Below are positions 1 to 8,947 of a stretch of DNA of 64,000 bases, in pieces; the stretch's first letter is position 1; every line of letters starts with the position of its first letter. Source of the DNA: an uncultured Halomonas sp. GTDB taxonomy: Bacteria > Pseudomonadota > Gammaproteobacteria > Pseudomonadales > Halomonadaceae. A model generated the notes under the pieces. That model did not search any database. It was given only the letters and a program-made list of their open reading frames with translations, and had not been told where the DNA came from. The position numbers and the translations under genes were made by a program. The stretch lies in the NCBI RefSeq assembly GCF_946887195.1, contig NZ_CAMPKE010000001.1, forward strand, positions 390,100 through 454,099, in the 5' to 3' direction.

Positions 1-1280
1 ACGCGCTCGACCGACGCTTCGATCAAACCGCGAATTTCCTTGGCCGCGTCCGCGCTGCGGCTGGCCAGATTGCGTACCTCACCGGCGACCACCGCGAAGC
101 CACGCCCCTGCTCGCCGGCACGGGCGGCTTCCACCGAGGCATTGAGCGCCAGAATATTGGTCTGGAAGGAGATCGAATCGATCACGTCGATGATGTCGAC
201 GACCTTATGCGAACGCGTGCTGATCTCGCGCATGGTATCGACCACCTGCCCGACCACCGAGCCGCCGCGCTCGGCGGTTTGCGAGGCGCTTTGCGCCAGT
301 TGGCTGGCCTGACGGGCATTGTCGGCATTCTGGCTGACCGTGGAGGTCAACTGCTCCATGCTCGAGGCGGTCTCTTCCAGCGAGGCCGCCTGTTGCTCGG
401 TGCGCGACGATAGATCGGTGTTGCCACGCGCGATACTCTGCGAACCGGCATGAATGCTCTGGCTACCGTGGCGCACCTTGCCGACGGTACGCGACAATCC
501 CTCCTGCATCCGCGTCAGTGCGGCGAACAGCTTGCCGATCTCGTTGTCGCCGCGACGTTCGATGCGCGCCGACAGATCGCCCGCGGCCATTTTCTCGAAG
601 TGCCCCACGATTCGATCCAGCGGGCGCAGTACATTGGCGGTAATGCCCCAGAGTACCGAGAGTATCAGGAGTAGAGAGACGATCACCGCGCCGGCGATGG
701 CGATCTTCAGTGCGGTCGCCATGGACTGGAAATTGTCATAAAGCGTGCGCCCTTCGTTCTCGGCGGTGACGAAGAAATCGACTGCACTGGCGTAGAACGC
801 GTCGCTGAGTTCGTCGATGCGTTGCGCACGCTCGCTGAAGCCTCCCAAAACGCCTTCCGTCATCGCCGTCACCTGCGGTGCCAGCCCCTCATCGACCAGA
901 CGCTGAAAGTCCGCCTCCACCTTGGCGACCAAGGCTTCGTGCTGCGGCTGCACGGGAATCGACTGGAATTCAGCGAAGGTCTCGAGCAGCATATCGAACT
1001 GCTGCGTCAGAACGTCGAACTCAGCCGAGCCGGGGACGGCGCCGGTCATGATGTTCGAGTACTGATTCTGGATCGACAGGCGCAGATCCAGCAGCTGCGT
1101 ATTGGCGCGGTTGAGCGACGACTGCTGCTCCACATTGACCTGGTTGAGCGTACCCAATGCCTGCTGGCTGTAATGCACCGCGTAGCCGCCCAGCGCACTT
1201 ACGCCGACGACCAATGCGGTAAATACCAACAATACGAGCATCCAACTCGCTTTTACGGACATGTCATTGAATCGCTTCAT
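1..1280 (-). CDS. Methyl-accepting chemotaxis protein (partial, C-terminus beyond window)
   Basis: Transmembrane chemoreceptor that signals to CheA through CheW. Reading leftwards from ATG at 1280 ([12 protein letters not shown]) there is a first membrane helix at about residues 10-32, a Tar/Tsr-like periplasmic four-helix region, a second membrane helix near residues 190-210 ([16 protein letters not shown]), a HAMP segment, then the cytoplasmic signalling domain. The highly conserved hairpin tip is present ([19 protein letters not shown]). The frame is open at base 1, so the end of the signalling helix and any C-terminal methyltransferase-binding tail lie outside. It follows cheW in the same direction and has its own sigma-28 promoter at 1362-1389. 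The ligand cannot be inferred. Confidence 0.95.
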   Translation of the reverse strand, partial: MKRFNDMSVKASWMLVLLVFTALVVGVSALGGYAVHYSQQALGTLNQVNVEQQSSLNRANTQLLDLRLSIQNQYSNIMTGAVPGSAEFDVLTQQFDMLLETFAEFQSIPVQPQHEALVAKVEADFQRLVDEGLAPQVTAMTEGVLGGFSERAQRIDELSDAFYASAVDFFVTAENEGRTLYDNFQSMATALKIAIAGAVIVSLLLILSVLWGITANVLRPLDRIVGHFEKMAAGDLSARIERRGDNEIGKLFAALTRMQEGLSRTVGKVRHGSQSIHAGSQSIARGNTDLSSRTEQQAASLEETASSMEQLTSTVSQNADNARQASQLAQSASQTAERGGSVVGQVVDTMREISTRSHKVVDIIDVIDSISFQTNILALNASVEAARAGEQGRGFAVVAGEVRNLASRSADAAKEIRGLIEASVER

Positions 1281-1361
1281 ATTGTTCTCTTTCTGGCAGC
1301 TAAGGATATCTATGCGCCGGCGGGTTCCATCATTTGCGCACGTTATTGTTCGTTATGAGTA

Positions 1362-1389
1362 CTATCGGCAGGTCCGCTGACTTTCTTGA
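1362..1389 (-). promoter_or_regulatory. Sigma-28 (FliA) promoter of the chemoreceptor gene
   Basis: On the minus strand TCAAG (1385-1389), 15 bases, then GCCGATAG (1362-1369). This matches the FliA consensus in the pseudomonad-like form (TCAAG, 15-base spacer). It lies about 80 bases before the mcp start codon. Confidence 0.75.
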
Positions 1390-1508
1390 TGGCTCGAAAC
1401 CTTTTTTGTGATTGAAAACTGCGTTTTCTTGCTCTTGCCAACCGCCGCTGGGCGACGAATGAAGGCCGGCATATCCGCGGATAGCCGGCGCATGAAACAC
1501 CGTTCGGA

Positions 1509-2036
1509 TCAGGAGGCGGTATGCTCGACCAGTGCCATTTCCTCGCTGGTCAGCAGCTTGTCGATATCGACGATGACCAACATGCGATCGTCGAGGCTAC
1601 CCAGGCCGCTGAGGTAATCGGACGATAGCGTGACGCCGAACTCAGGCGCTGGCTTGATCTGGTCGGGAGACAGCGTCATTACATCGGAGACGCCATCGAC
1701 CACGATACCGACGATACGCTCGCCGACATTGACCACGATCACCACGGTCTGGCCACCATATTCGACCTTGTCGAGATGGAACTTGATGCGCAGGTCGACG
1801 ATCGGCACGATCACACCGCGCAGGTTGGTCACGCCCTTGATGAAATCGGGTGCATTGGCGATCCGCGTGACGTTCTCGTAGCCGCGAATTTCCTGAACCT
1901 TGAGAATATCGACGGCATATTCTTCGCTACCCAGCGAGAACACCAGGAACTCCCGGCTGTGGGCATCGAGCGTAGCGGCGTTGGCCTGTTGAACCTGAGC
2001 ATTAGCCTGAACTTTTGCCTGAGACATGGCAGTCAT
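1509..2036 (-). CDS. cheW: Chemotaxis coupling protein CheW
   Basis: Adaptor that links chemoreceptors to the kinase CheA at the cell poles. The 175-residue protein is one CheW (SH3-like double barrel) domain from about residue 27 to the end, with typical segments [31 protein letters not shown] and [15 protein letters not shown] Gln/Ala-rich N-terminal tail of about 25 residues precedes the domain. The start codon overlaps the cheA stop codon (ATGA, 2033-2036), so translation is probably coupled to cheA. A second ATG three codons further in is an alternative start. It is the last coupled gene before the receptor gene. Confidence 0.97.
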   Translation of the reverse strand: MTAMSQAKVQANAQVQQANAATLDAHSREFLVFSLGSEEYAVDILKVQEIRGYENVTRIANAPDFIKGVTNLRGVIVPIVDLRIKFHLDKVEYGGQTVVIVVNVGERIVGIVVDGVSDVMTLSPDQIKPAPEFGVTLSSDYLSGLGSLDDRMLVIVDIDKLLTSEEMALVEHTAS

Positions 2037-4147
2037 GACGAAAGCACCTCCTGAGCGGGCTTTGATGAGATATGGGGATGGCGCGAGGATTTACGCCGAC
2101 TGAGACGATGCAGGTCGGCGATGTCGAGAATCAGTGCCACGCTGCCATCGCCGAGAATGGTGGCGGCGGAAATACCGGCCACCTTGCGGTAATTGGTTTC
2201 CAGGTTCTTGACCACCACCTGCTGCTGACCGATGAGGTCGTCGACCACCAGCGCATAGCGGCGGCCTTCGCCCTGAACGATGACCACGATGGATTCTGTG
2301 ATCTCGGTGCGCGCGCCCTGGACGTCGAGCGCCTGGTGCAAGGCGATCACCGGCAAATACTCATCGCGCACCTTGAGCAGCAGATCGTCGCCGGCCATCG
2401 AATAGAGCTCGTCCTGCGTCGGCTGCAGCGATTCGAGTACCGCGCCGAGGGGCAGAATGAACACCTCCTCGCCAACCTTGATCGACATTCCATCGAGAAT
2501 CGCCAGCGTCAATGGCAGCACGATGCGTGTCGTGGTGCCCTGGCCTTCACGCGATAGGATCTCGACATGGCCGCCCATCGCCTGGATGTTGCGCTTGACG
2601 ACGTCCATGCCGACGCCACGTCCCGACACGTCGCTGACTTGCTCGGCAGTGGAGAAACCCGGTGCGAAGATCAACTGCCAGACATCGTCGTCGCTCATGT
2701 TCTCGGAGACCGCCAAACCGTTGGACTCGGCCTTGGCCAGCAGCTTCTTGCGATTGAGACCGGCGCCGTCGTCGATCACCTCGATGAGGATATTGCCGCC
2801 CTGATGCTGCGCCGATAGCGTCAACCGGCCACTGCGCGGCTTGCCAACGGCCTCGCGAGCGTCCGGCGATTCGATGCCATGATCGAGACTGTTACGCACC
2901 AGGTGGGTCAGCGGGTCGATGATGCGTTCGATCAGGCTCTTGTCGAGCTCGGTGGATTTGCCCTCGGTGACCAGTTCGACGTCTTTATCGAGCTTGGCGG
3001 CCAAATCGCGCACCAGACGCGGGAAGCGGCTGAAGACGTAGTCCATCGGCATCATGCGAATCGACATCACCGCTTCCTGCAGATCGCGTGCGTTGCGCTG
3101 TAGCAGGTTGAGGCCGTTGTGCAGCGAGCTGTGCGTCACGCCATCGAATTCGCTGGCGGTCTGATCGAGCATCGATTGGGTGATGATCAACTCGCCGACC
3201 AGGTTGATGATCTGATCGACCTTATCGACCGGCACCCGCAAACTCGATTCGCCACCCTTGTTCTTGCTGGCCTGCGCCTTGGCCGGTGCGCTAGCCGACT
3301 GCTTGGCCACCGGCGGCTTGGTTTCTTCCGTGCTTGCCGATTGCTCCACGACCGCCGGCGGCTGGGCGGGTTGCTCGCTGGCCGGCTCAGCCACGCTGGC
3401 GGTCGACGCATCCCGCTCTGCCGAACCTGGCGTAACCTCAGCGATCTCGAGCTGCTCGGGTTCGACGATGAAGCACATCACCGCCTCGATATCCTCTCTG
3501 CCGACTGCCGTTTCCAGGATGACTTCATAGCGCGCGGCGTCGCCGCCCTGCTTGAGAACGCTGCCGAGTTGGCTCAGTTCTTCGACCAGCAATTCGCGGT
3601 CCTTGTCGCTGACGCCCAGGAGCGCCACGCAAAGGGCGTTTTCGCCGGCTGCCTGCGGTGCCGATGAATCGACGATGGGCTCGGCGGGCTCGGACTCCGG
3701 TTGCGGCGCGACCGGCTCACTGGCAGCGCCGCCCGACGCTCCCGCACCCACCGACTCACCCAACTCATCCAGAGCCAGTTGCTTCAAGGTCTGGCAGATA
3801 CGCTCGAAGGCTTCCGGGTCGGGTTCGACGCTATTGCGATACGCGTTGAGCTGGTCGTGCAGCATGTCCTTGGCTTCCAGGAAAGTGTCGACGATATCGC
3901 GGCGCAGGGTCAGTTCGCCGCGACGCGTATGGTCGAGCAGGTTTTCGAGAATATGGGTGGTTTCCTGCAACACGAGGAAGCCGAAGGTGCCGGCGCCACC
4001 CTTGATCGAGTGTGCGGCGCGAAAGATCGCGTTGAGCTGTTCGGGGTCCGGCTCGTCGACATCCAGTTCCAGCAGGAGGCGCTCCATATCGCCCAGGAGC
4101 TCCTCGGCTTCCTCGAAAAAGGTGTCATAGAAATCGGTGATATCCAT
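2033..4147 (-). CDS. cheA: Chemotaxis histidine kinase CheA
   Basis: Central chemotaxis kinase that phosphorylates CheY and CheB. The 704-residue protein has the class II CheA layout: an N-terminal HPt (P1) domain with the phosphorylated His at residue 46 ([14 protein letters not shown]), a P2-like region near 160-260, an Ala/Pro/Gln-rich linker, a P3 dimerisation helix pair ([12 protein letters not shown]), a HATPase domain with N box ([12 protein letters not shown]) and glycine boxes ([15 protein letters not shown]), and a C-terminal CheW-like P5 domain. Length is close to E. coli CheA (654) with a longer linker. It starts 3 bases after motB and overlaps cheW by 4 bases, in the motAB-cheAW transcription unit. 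Confidence 0.98.
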   Translation of the reverse strand: MDITDFYDTFFEEAEELLGDMERLLLELDVDEPDPEQLNAIFRAAHSIKGGAGTFGFLVLQETTHILENLLDHTRRGELTLRRDIVDTFLEAKDMLHDQLNAYRNSVEPDPEAFERICQTLKQLALDELGESVGAGASGGAASEPVAPQPESEPAEPIVDSSAPQAAGENALCVALLGVSDKDRELLVEELSQLGSVLKQGGDAARYEVILETAVGREDIEAVMCFIVEPEQLEIAEVTPGSAERDASTASVAEPASEQPAQPPAVVEQSASTEETKPPVAKQSASAPAKAQASKNKGGESSLRVPVDKVDQIINLVGELIITQSMLDQTASEFDGVTHSSLHNGLNLLQRNARDLQEAVMSIRMMPMDYVFSRFPRLVRDLAAKLDKDVELVTEGKSTELDKSLIERIIDPLTHLVRNSLDHGIESPDAREAVGKPRSGRLTLSAQHQGGNILIEVIDDGAGLNRKKLLAKAESNGLAVSENMSDDDVWQLIFAPGFSTAEQVSDVSGRGVGMDVVKRNIQAMGGHVEILSREGQGTTTRIVLPLTLAILDGMSIKVGEEVFILPLGAVLESLQPTQDELYSMAGDDLLLKVRDEYLPVIALHQALDVQGARTEITESIVVIVQGEGRRYALVVDDLIGQQQVVVKNLETNYRKVAGISAATILGDGSVALILDIADLHRLSRRKSSRHPHISSKPAQEVLSS

Positions 4148-4150
4148 GCG

Positions 4151-5116
4151 CTATTCCACTCGGGTCTCAAGGGGCATTGAGCGCGGCGAAGTCGCCGGCA
4201 ATGCCATGTTCGGTAACTCATCGGCGACGGATGGGACGGCGCTTTCGGCTTGCGTGATGAAATCCTTGGCCTGGGTCCAGCTTGCACCGCTCTGATTCTC
4301 GATCGCCGCCGCGGCACGCTTGTCGAGTACGACGATGCTGATGCGCCGATTGATGGCGCTGCGCGGGTCGGCCTCGTCCAGCGGTATTCGCGACCCCATG
4401 CCCGCTACGCGCAGAAGCTTGTTGGGATCGAGACCGCCGGAGACCAGCTCGCGGCGCGAGGCATTGGCGCGATCGGTCGATAGTTCCCAATTGCTATAGC
4501 CCTGCTCGCCGCCGATATAGGGCACGCTATCGGTGTGGCCGCTCAGGCTGATACGATTGGGCAGCTCATTGAGCACCGGAGCGATGGCATGCAGGATGTC
4601 ATGCATGTAAGGCGCCACCCGATCGCTGCCCAGTTCGAACATCGGCCGGCGCTCGGTATCGACGATCTGGATGCGCAGACCCTCGGGCGTCAGTTCCATG
4701 CGTAGCTGCGAGCGTAGATCGCGCAGCCTCGGGTTCTTGTCGATCACCGTTTCGATGCGCCGTTCCAGATTGAGCAGGCGGCGCTGCTCATCGCTGGGTC
4801 GGGTCTGCATACGCTCGTCGATACGCTTGCGCTCGCCATCGGCATGCATCGGATCGGGACCGCCACCGGGAATCGCACTGGTGCTGGCGGTGTTCTTGTC
4901 ACCACCGGCCATGGCGACGGGCAATGGCGTGCGAAAATACTCGGCGATACTCTTGAGTTCGTCCTGGCTCGCCGTCGAAAGAATCCACAAAACCAGAAAC
5001 AAGGCCATCAGTGCCGTCATGAAGTCGGCATAGGCAATCTTCCAGTTACCGCCGTGATGCGGACCACGGGTGGCCTTCTTGCGCTTGATGACGATGGGGC
5101 GACTGTTATCGCTCAT
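4151..5116 (-). CDS. motB: Flagellar stator protein MotB
   Basis: Proton-channel stator subunit anchored to peptidoglycan. ATG at 5116 (MSDNSRPIV) is chosen because it overlaps the motA stop as ATGA (5113-5116); a longer frame upstream would run deep into motA. It gives 321 residues. There is a basic cytoplasmic N-terminus, one membrane helix with the proton-carrying Asp31 (AYADFMTALMALFLVLW), a plug/linker, and a C-terminal OmpA-like peptidoglycan-binding domain (SLSGHTDSVPYI, NWELSTDRANASRREL). Asp31 in an otherwise hydrophobic helix fits H+ coupling. Na+ coupling cannot be excluded from sequence alone in a halophile-like organism. Confidence 0.97.
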   Translation of the reverse strand: MSDNSRPIVIKRKKATRGPHHGGNWKIAYADFMTALMALFLVLWILSTASQDELKSIAEYFRTPLPVAMAGGDKNTASTSAIPGGGPDPMHADGERKRIDERMQTRPSDEQRRLLNLERRIETVIDKNPRLRDLRSQLRMELTPEGLRIQIVDTERRPMFELGSDRVAPYMHDILHAIAPVLNELPNRISLSGHTDSVPYIGGEQGYSNWELSTDRANASRRELVSGGLDPNKLLRVAGMGSRIPLDEADPRSAINRRISIVVLDKRAAAAIENQSGASWTQAKDFITQAESAVPSVADELPNMALPATSPRSMPLETRVE

Positions 5117-5985
5117 GGCCCCCCCGTCGAACTTTTCGTCGAACGGACATGCTCTTCGAGCTCGGTGAACGTCGGGCGCTCCGCGGTATATAGCGCCTTG
5201 CGGCCGAATTCCACCGCCAATTGCGGCGCATAGCCGTTGAGGCTGGCCATCAGCGTGACGCGGATGCACTGCAGCATTTTCACGGCCTCGGCCACCTGGT
5301 GATGGATACGCGCCGCGACCGGATTGACGAAGCCATAGGCCAGCAGAATGCCGAGGAAGGTGCCGACCAGCGCATGTGCAATCAGAATGCCCATTTCGGC
5401 GGGGCCCTGGTCCGCCGATCCGAGGGCATGTACGACGCCCATGACCGCAGCCACGATGCCAAACGCCGGCAACCCATCGCCAACCGTATGCAGGGCATGC
5501 GCGGGGACTTCGGCTTCATGCTGGAACGTTTCGATCTCGTGTTCCATCAGCGCATCGATTTCGAAGGGATCCATGTTGCCGCTGACCATCAGACGCAGGT
5601 AATCGGTGAGAAAGGCCATGATCATCGGGTCGGCGAGCAGCTTGGGATAATCGGCGAACAGCGCACTGTTGGCGGGGTCGTCGATATCGCGCTCGATCGC
5701 CAGCATGCCGTCGCGGCGCGCTTTCGATAGCAATTTGTATTGAAGCGCCATCAACTCCATGTACATGGATTTGTTGTATTTGGTGGTGCGCTTGAGTTTC
5801 GAGAACGTGCGCAGCGTCGCCTTGATGGCCTTGCCATTATTGGATGCCACGAAAGCGCCGATCGCCGCCCCGGCGATCATGACGATCTCGGCAGGCTGAT
5901 AAAGCGCACCGAGGTGGCCGCCGATCAGCATGTAACCGCCGAAAACCGACGCGATAACGATGAAATAGCCGATAATAATGAGCAC
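5113..5985 (-). CDS. motA: Flagellar stator protein MotA
   Basis: Torque-generating stator subunit with four membrane helices and a large cytoplasmic loop, partner of MotB. The 290-residue length equals the E. coli type. Visible are the first two membrane segments (IIIGYFIVIASVFGGYML, EIVMIAGAAIGAFVA), the charged loop, and the last two (VAAVMGVVHALG, LVGTFLGILLAYGFVNP). The start is GTG at 5985, preceded by an AAGGA-type ribosome binding site. A strong sigma-28 promoter lies at 6028-6054, so this gene heads a class III unit motAB-cheAW. Confidence 0.98.
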   Translation of the reverse strand: MLIIIGYFIVIASVFGGYMLIGGHLGALYQPAEIVMIAGAAIGAFVASNNGKAIKATLRTFSKLKRTTKYNKSMYMELMALQYKLLSKARRDGMLAIERDIDDPANSALFADYPKLLADPMIMAFLTDYLRLMVSGNMDPFEIDALMEHEIETFQHEAEVPAHALHTVGDGLPAFGIVAAVMGVVHALGSADQGPAEMGILIAHALVGTFLGILLAYGFVNPVAARIHHQVAEAVKMLQCIRVTLMASLNGYAPQLAVEFGRKALYTAERPTFTELEEHVRSTKSSTGGP

Positions 5986-6004
5986 GCGCTGACTTCCTTC
6001 GCCT

Positions 6005-6044
6005 AAAAGATTGGGGCCTCTAACCCGTTATCGGCAGAGGCCCC
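6005..6044 (-). terminator. Probable flhDC terminator
   Basis: Just after flhC, a 9-base-pair stem (GGGGCCTCT 6013-6021 / AGAGGCCCC 6036-6044) with a 14-base loop is followed on the minus strand by a short T-run (6005-6008). The loop contains the -10 element of the motA sigma-28 promoter, so the two signals are physically interleaved. Confidence 0.55.
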
Positions 6045-6054
6045 ATTCGCTTGA
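6028..6054 (-). promoter_or_regulatory. Sigma-28 (FliA) promoter of motAB-cheAW
   Basis: On the minus strand TCAAG (6050-6054), 14-base spacer, GCCGATAA (6028-6035). The -10 element is an exact consensus match. It sits between flhC and motA, 43 bases before the motA GTG. Confidence 0.85.
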
Positions 6055-6077
6055 GGATATTTAGTAAATTCAGTGGG

Positions 6078-6695
6078 TCAGGCGCGGCGGCGCGGAGCCT
6101 GCGGTACCGCCTCGGCAAGCGGGGGTGACATGGTGGATTCCATTGCTCGGGACTGCGCTTCGCACAAGGCTGCCTCGCGACGCTTGCGGGTCTTGCCAGC
6201 GCGAGATGGCGGCTGACAGATACCGCAAACGAAATCGTGCGATGGCGTATGAGCGTGCGCCACGAACTTCCCGCTGCAATGCGTGCATTGATTGAGTTCG
6301 AGCATGTCGCTTTCGAAGAAGCGTACCAGTGTCCAGGCGCGAGTCAGGCCCAGCACCGGCTCGGCATCTTCCAGCGCCAGTTGCTCCAGATAAAGGCGAA
6401 AGGCGCGCACGAAGGCCCCCATCCGCTCGCAGCCATGATCTTCCAGCATGCGCTGATAGATGTTGAAGAACAGCGACGAATGGATATTGGGCAGCCAGGT
6501 GATGAACCAATCGGTGGAGAATGGCAGCATGCCCTTGGGCGGCGACATGCCACGCACTTCCTTATATAGCTTGATCAGTCGTGCGCGACTCAGATCGGTT
6601 TCTGTCTCGAGCACCTGCAGGCGGGCGCCGAGCTCAATCAGCTCGATCGCCATCTGCACCTGATGCATTTCGTTGACCAGGCTCTTTACTGCCAT
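6078..6695 (-). CDS. flhC: Flagellar master regulator subunit FlhC
   Basis: Zinc-binding subunit of the FlhD4C2 activator that switches on class II flagellar promoters with sigma-70 RNA polymerase. The 205-residue protein keeps the four zinc-ligand cysteines at positions 137, 140, 157 and 160 (CTHCSGKFVAH, FVCGICQPP), the same numbering as in E. coli FlhC. The C-terminal 40 residues are Ala/Arg/Pro-rich and longer than in E. coli. It starts 3 bases after flhD and is surely co-transcribed with it. Confidence 0.97.
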   Translation of the reverse strand: MAVKSLVNEMHQVQMAIELIELGARLQVLETETDLSRARLIKLYKEVRGMSPPKGMLPFSTDWFITWLPNIHSSLFFNIYQRMLEDHGCERMGAFVRAFRLYLEQLALEDAEPVLGLTRAWTLVRFFESDMLELNQCTHCSGKFVAHAHTPSHDFVCGICQPPSRAGKTRKRREAALCEAQSRAMESTMSPPLAEAVPQAPRRRA

Positions 6696-6698
6696 GAC

Positions 6699-7040
6699 TC
6701 ACCTCCCCGCCGTAGCGGTGAACTGGGTCACGGTAGGCACCGAGGCCATCAAGAGCGCGGCGTGCGTCTGGCCGAGGCCCTGATCGCGGGGATCCTGGAT
6801 CAGCGAGGCCATTTGCTCGGGGTCGTCGAAGCACAGACGGCACAACAGCTGATTGGTTCGCGAAAGCTGGCCCAATTGCTTGACCGAAAGCGACGCCAGC
6901 AGATCGGCCATGGGCTCGCTCAGTTTGAGGCGGAACATGGCCGTGGCACGGTCTTCGTTCAGCAGGCGCTGGACCAACAGCAGATACGAGAGGTTGGTAT
7001 CCTGGATATCACCCAGGAGACTGTCTATATGCATTGTCAT
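6699..7040 (-). CDS. flhD: Flagellar master regulator subunit FlhD
   Basis: Partner of FlhC in the class I flagellar activator. The 113-residue protein has the helical FlhD fold segments (DTNLSYLLLVQRLLNEDR, MFRLKLSEPMADLLASLS, LSRTNQLLCRLCFDD) with the Cys residue of the FlhD dimer region conserved. ATG at 7040 follows an AGGGA ribosome binding site; a second ATG two codons in is possible. It is preceded by a 348-base AT-rich non-coding region, as expected for a heavily regulated master promoter. Presence of flhDC instead of fleQ marks enterobacteria-like regulation of flagella. Confidence 0.97.
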   Translation of the reverse strand: MTMHIDSLLGDIQDTNLSYLLLVQRLLNEDRATAMFRLKLSEPMADLLASLSVKQLGQLSRTNQLLCRLCFDDPEQMASLIQDPRDQGLGQTHAALLMASVPTVTQFTATAGR

Positions 7041-7388
7041 GATATTCCCTGCGTTTGCGTTTTTTTATGGTGGCTCTAACGGCCGCTTTCTTCGATGGCT
7101 CTCATGGCCACTTGTTTCGTTTCGAGCCTTGGCCGAACTAACGACTGGCTTCTAGTAATTTATAATAGGCTTATTTTGAGACGTTTTTATGAAAGACTTC
7201 AACATCTGTTTCATAAAAATTCATGTTTTTGCATGATTTTTTGCGGCGCGCTTGAATAGCTGCGGCTAAGTCTTTGATGCACAATTGTTAATTATTTTGT
7301 ATGCAAGGAAGCCAGTGAAGCGAGGAGACAGAGAAATGAGTGGGGGCATCGGCAAATCGTGTGAACGAACGGCAAATTAAACGCTGCA
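7041..7388. promoter_or_regulatory. AT-rich flhDC upstream regulatory region
   Basis: Non-coding 348 bases between the fliD-operon end and flhD. It is clearly more AT-rich than its surroundings (many runs of T and A at 7141-7300). A TATTAT-like -10 can be read on the minus strand near 7161-7175 but without a convincing -35, which would fit an activator-dependent promoter. It contains a perfect 11-base inverted repeat (7184-7194 / 7209-7219). I found no recognisable CRP site and no open reading frame with coding character. Confidence 0.6.
7184..7219. repeat. 11-base inverted repeat upstream of flhD (possible operator or hairpin)
   Basis: TTTTTATGAAA at 7184-7194 and its exact reverse complement TTTCATAAAAA at 7209-7219, separated by 14 bases. 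Position about 145-180 bases before the flhD start suggests a regulator site, or alternatively a hairpin ending the transcript from the gene at 7389. AT-richness makes such repeats more likely by chance. Confidence 0.5.
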
Positions 7389-7703
7389 TCAACGAAAAGG
7401 CTCGGACGACGGTGCGGCCTGCGCATCCAGTTCATGTACCCAGGTCAGCAGCTCGGCGATCACTTGATACAGCGTAGGCGGGATATGCGCATCAAGATCG
7501 ACTTGCATGAGCAAGCCCACCAATTCAGGCGCATCATGCACGAAAACACCTTGGCGCTGCGCTTCACCGACGATGCGCTCGGCCAGTTCGCCGTACCCCT
7601 TGGCGAGCACCTTGGGCGCCTTGTCGTCGGCCCGATAGGCCAGCGCCACGGCTTGACGCCGGCTCCCCTTGCCCGATGAGTTCGTCATGCTTCGCTCTGC
7701 CAT
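7389..7703 (-). CDS. FlhB C-domain-like protein (FlhX/FlhB2, EscU/YscU family)
   Basis: Stand-alone homologue of the cytoplasmic autocleavage domain of FlhB, the export-gate protein that switches substrate class. The 104-residue protein has the family pattern RRQAVALAY, APKVLAKGYGELAERIV, GVFVHDAPELVGLLMQVD and IPPTLYQVIAELLTWVH, but no membrane domain. The NPTH cleavage motif of FlhB is absent; the protein begins just after where it would lie, so it resembles a pre-cleaved FlhB C-terminal fragment. GTG/ATG choice: the start at 7703 has an AAGG site; an alternative ATG at 7688 overlaps the preceding stop (ATGA). It is the last gene of the fliD-S-T-fliK-like operon. Confidence 0.88.
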   Translation of the reverse strand: MAERSMTNSSGKGSRRQAVALAYRADDKAPKVLAKGYGELAERIVGEAQRQGVFVHDAPELVGLLMQVDLDAHIPPTLYQVIAELLTWVHELDAQAAPSSEPFR

Positions 7704-8947
7704 GAGTCATCGCCTTGCATGGGCAATACGCTGACGCGTACATCATCCAGGCCGCAATGCCGCAGGCGATCCACCAGATCCTCGCGCCCTTTTTCTAGCG
7801 TCGCCAGGCAGGCTGCGCTGGTGCTTTGCAGGATCAGGTTCACCGAAGCGCTACGCAGATGCATTTGCACATCGAGTTCACCCAGCGCCGGCAAGCGCAA
7901 CGTGATCTGGCTGTGCCAGACCGGGTCGTCGTCACTCTCCTTGCGCTCCTGCTCGTCGTGAAAATTGCGCTCGTCGAATCGCTCGGGGAGTTGCAGGCTC
8001 AGCGCCATGAACAGCCCCGACCAGATATCGCCTTCCCAGCGCAGCGTCGGTGTCACGAGCAGTTCGAGCTGATGACGGACGACCCCTTGCAGCGTATCGT
8101 CGATCGCCTCGTGCGCGGTCATGCGTAGCGCCGTTTCGCCGGCCGTGGGCATTAACGATGCGTCTGCCACGCCGGCTCCCGCAGCTGCATTGGCGGCACC
8201 ATGGGGAGCGATCGCGGTAGCCGGCAGTGGTAACGCGGCGCCGGTTAGGGCCGGTACGGCGCGCGGCGTTATGAAGGGCACACCCGATGCCTTGGCATCG
8301 TCACCCGCGGACTTGAAATTGAGCGGTAAAAAAAGCCAGCCCTTATCTCGTGTACCCGGAGCGAGCCCTGCCATATCGGTGCCGCTGTTTGCCGCGCCGG
8401 CCACTCCACTGGCCTGGCTGGCGGGCGGCGGCTGCAGCGATTGAAACCGCCACATCTGCGGCTCGCGCTCGAGTGCCGCTCTAGGCATGTCTCCCCGATA
8501 CCAGCGCGCGAGGTGCGATTCATAAAACAGTCCGCTGGATTCGACACTATGCTGCAAGCGTGCTGCAAGCAGCGGCGCATTGGCCGAAGCGCCATCCTGC
8601 AGAAGCGGCACGGGAGAGCGTATGACAGAGGGAGGCGCGGGGAACTTGACCAGAATGTCGGCGATGGTAAGCGCGGCTGGACTGAAGTGCGTCGTGGTCG
8701 ACGTTGGCGTAAAGGCCGTGGCCGTCGGTAATGCCTGGCGTGGCGCGGCCTCACCGATTCCAAGGCGGGAATTGGCGATCCCGGCACGGCCGGCATCGAG
8801 CTGGGAGTCGCCTTGTACCGCCCGTGTCGCGATACCTGGCGTAAGCGGCTTGACTGGCTCGAGCAGATCACGAGCCGGTGGGGTATCGACACGCTTGCCG
8901 AGAACCTGATGCAATAGCGTGTCGAGAATCGGCGTGATGCCGCTCAC
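7685..8947 (-). CDS. FliK-like hook-length control family protein (second copy)
   Basis: A 420-residue protein with a long Ala/Pro/Thr-rich, low-complexity N-terminal part and a folded C-terminal part from about residue 280 (VRHQLELLVTPTLRWEGDIW, WHSQITLRLPALGELDVQMH), the layout of FliK-type molecular rulers. It differs from the main fliK at 27395, whose C-terminus has the canonical MELHLRPADLGALTISL segment; here the equivalent is ITLRLPALGELDVQMHL. The start is GTG at 8947, overlapping the fliT stop (GTGA), and the gene overlaps the FlhB-like gene downstream. The operon pairing with an FlhB C-domain suggests a joint role in export switching; this is inference. Confidence 0.8.
   Translation of the reverse strand: MSGITPILDTLLHQVLGKRVDTPPARDLLEPVKPLTPGIATRAVQGDSQLDAGRAGIANSRLGIGEAAPRQALPTATAFTPTSTTTHFSPAALTIADILVKFPAPPSVIRSPVPLLQDGASANAPLLAARLQHSVESSGLFYESHLARWYRGDMPRAALEREPQMWRFQSLQPPPASQASGVAGAANSGTDMAGLAPGTRDKGWLFLPLNFKSAGDDAKASGVPFITPRAVPALTGAALPLPATAIAPHGAANAAAGAGVADASLMPTAGETALRMTAHEAIDDTLQGVVRHQLELLVTPTLRWEGDIWSGLFMALSLQLPERFDERNFHDEQERKESDDDPVWHSQITLRLPALGELDVQMHLRSASVNLILQSTSAACLATLEKGREDLVDRLRHCGLDDVRVSVLPMQGDDSWQSEA

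Noticed and set aside
5117..5269. Upstream extension of motB
   Set aside because: The extra codons are motA in another frame; the ATGA overlap and the basic MotB N-terminus fix the start at 5116.
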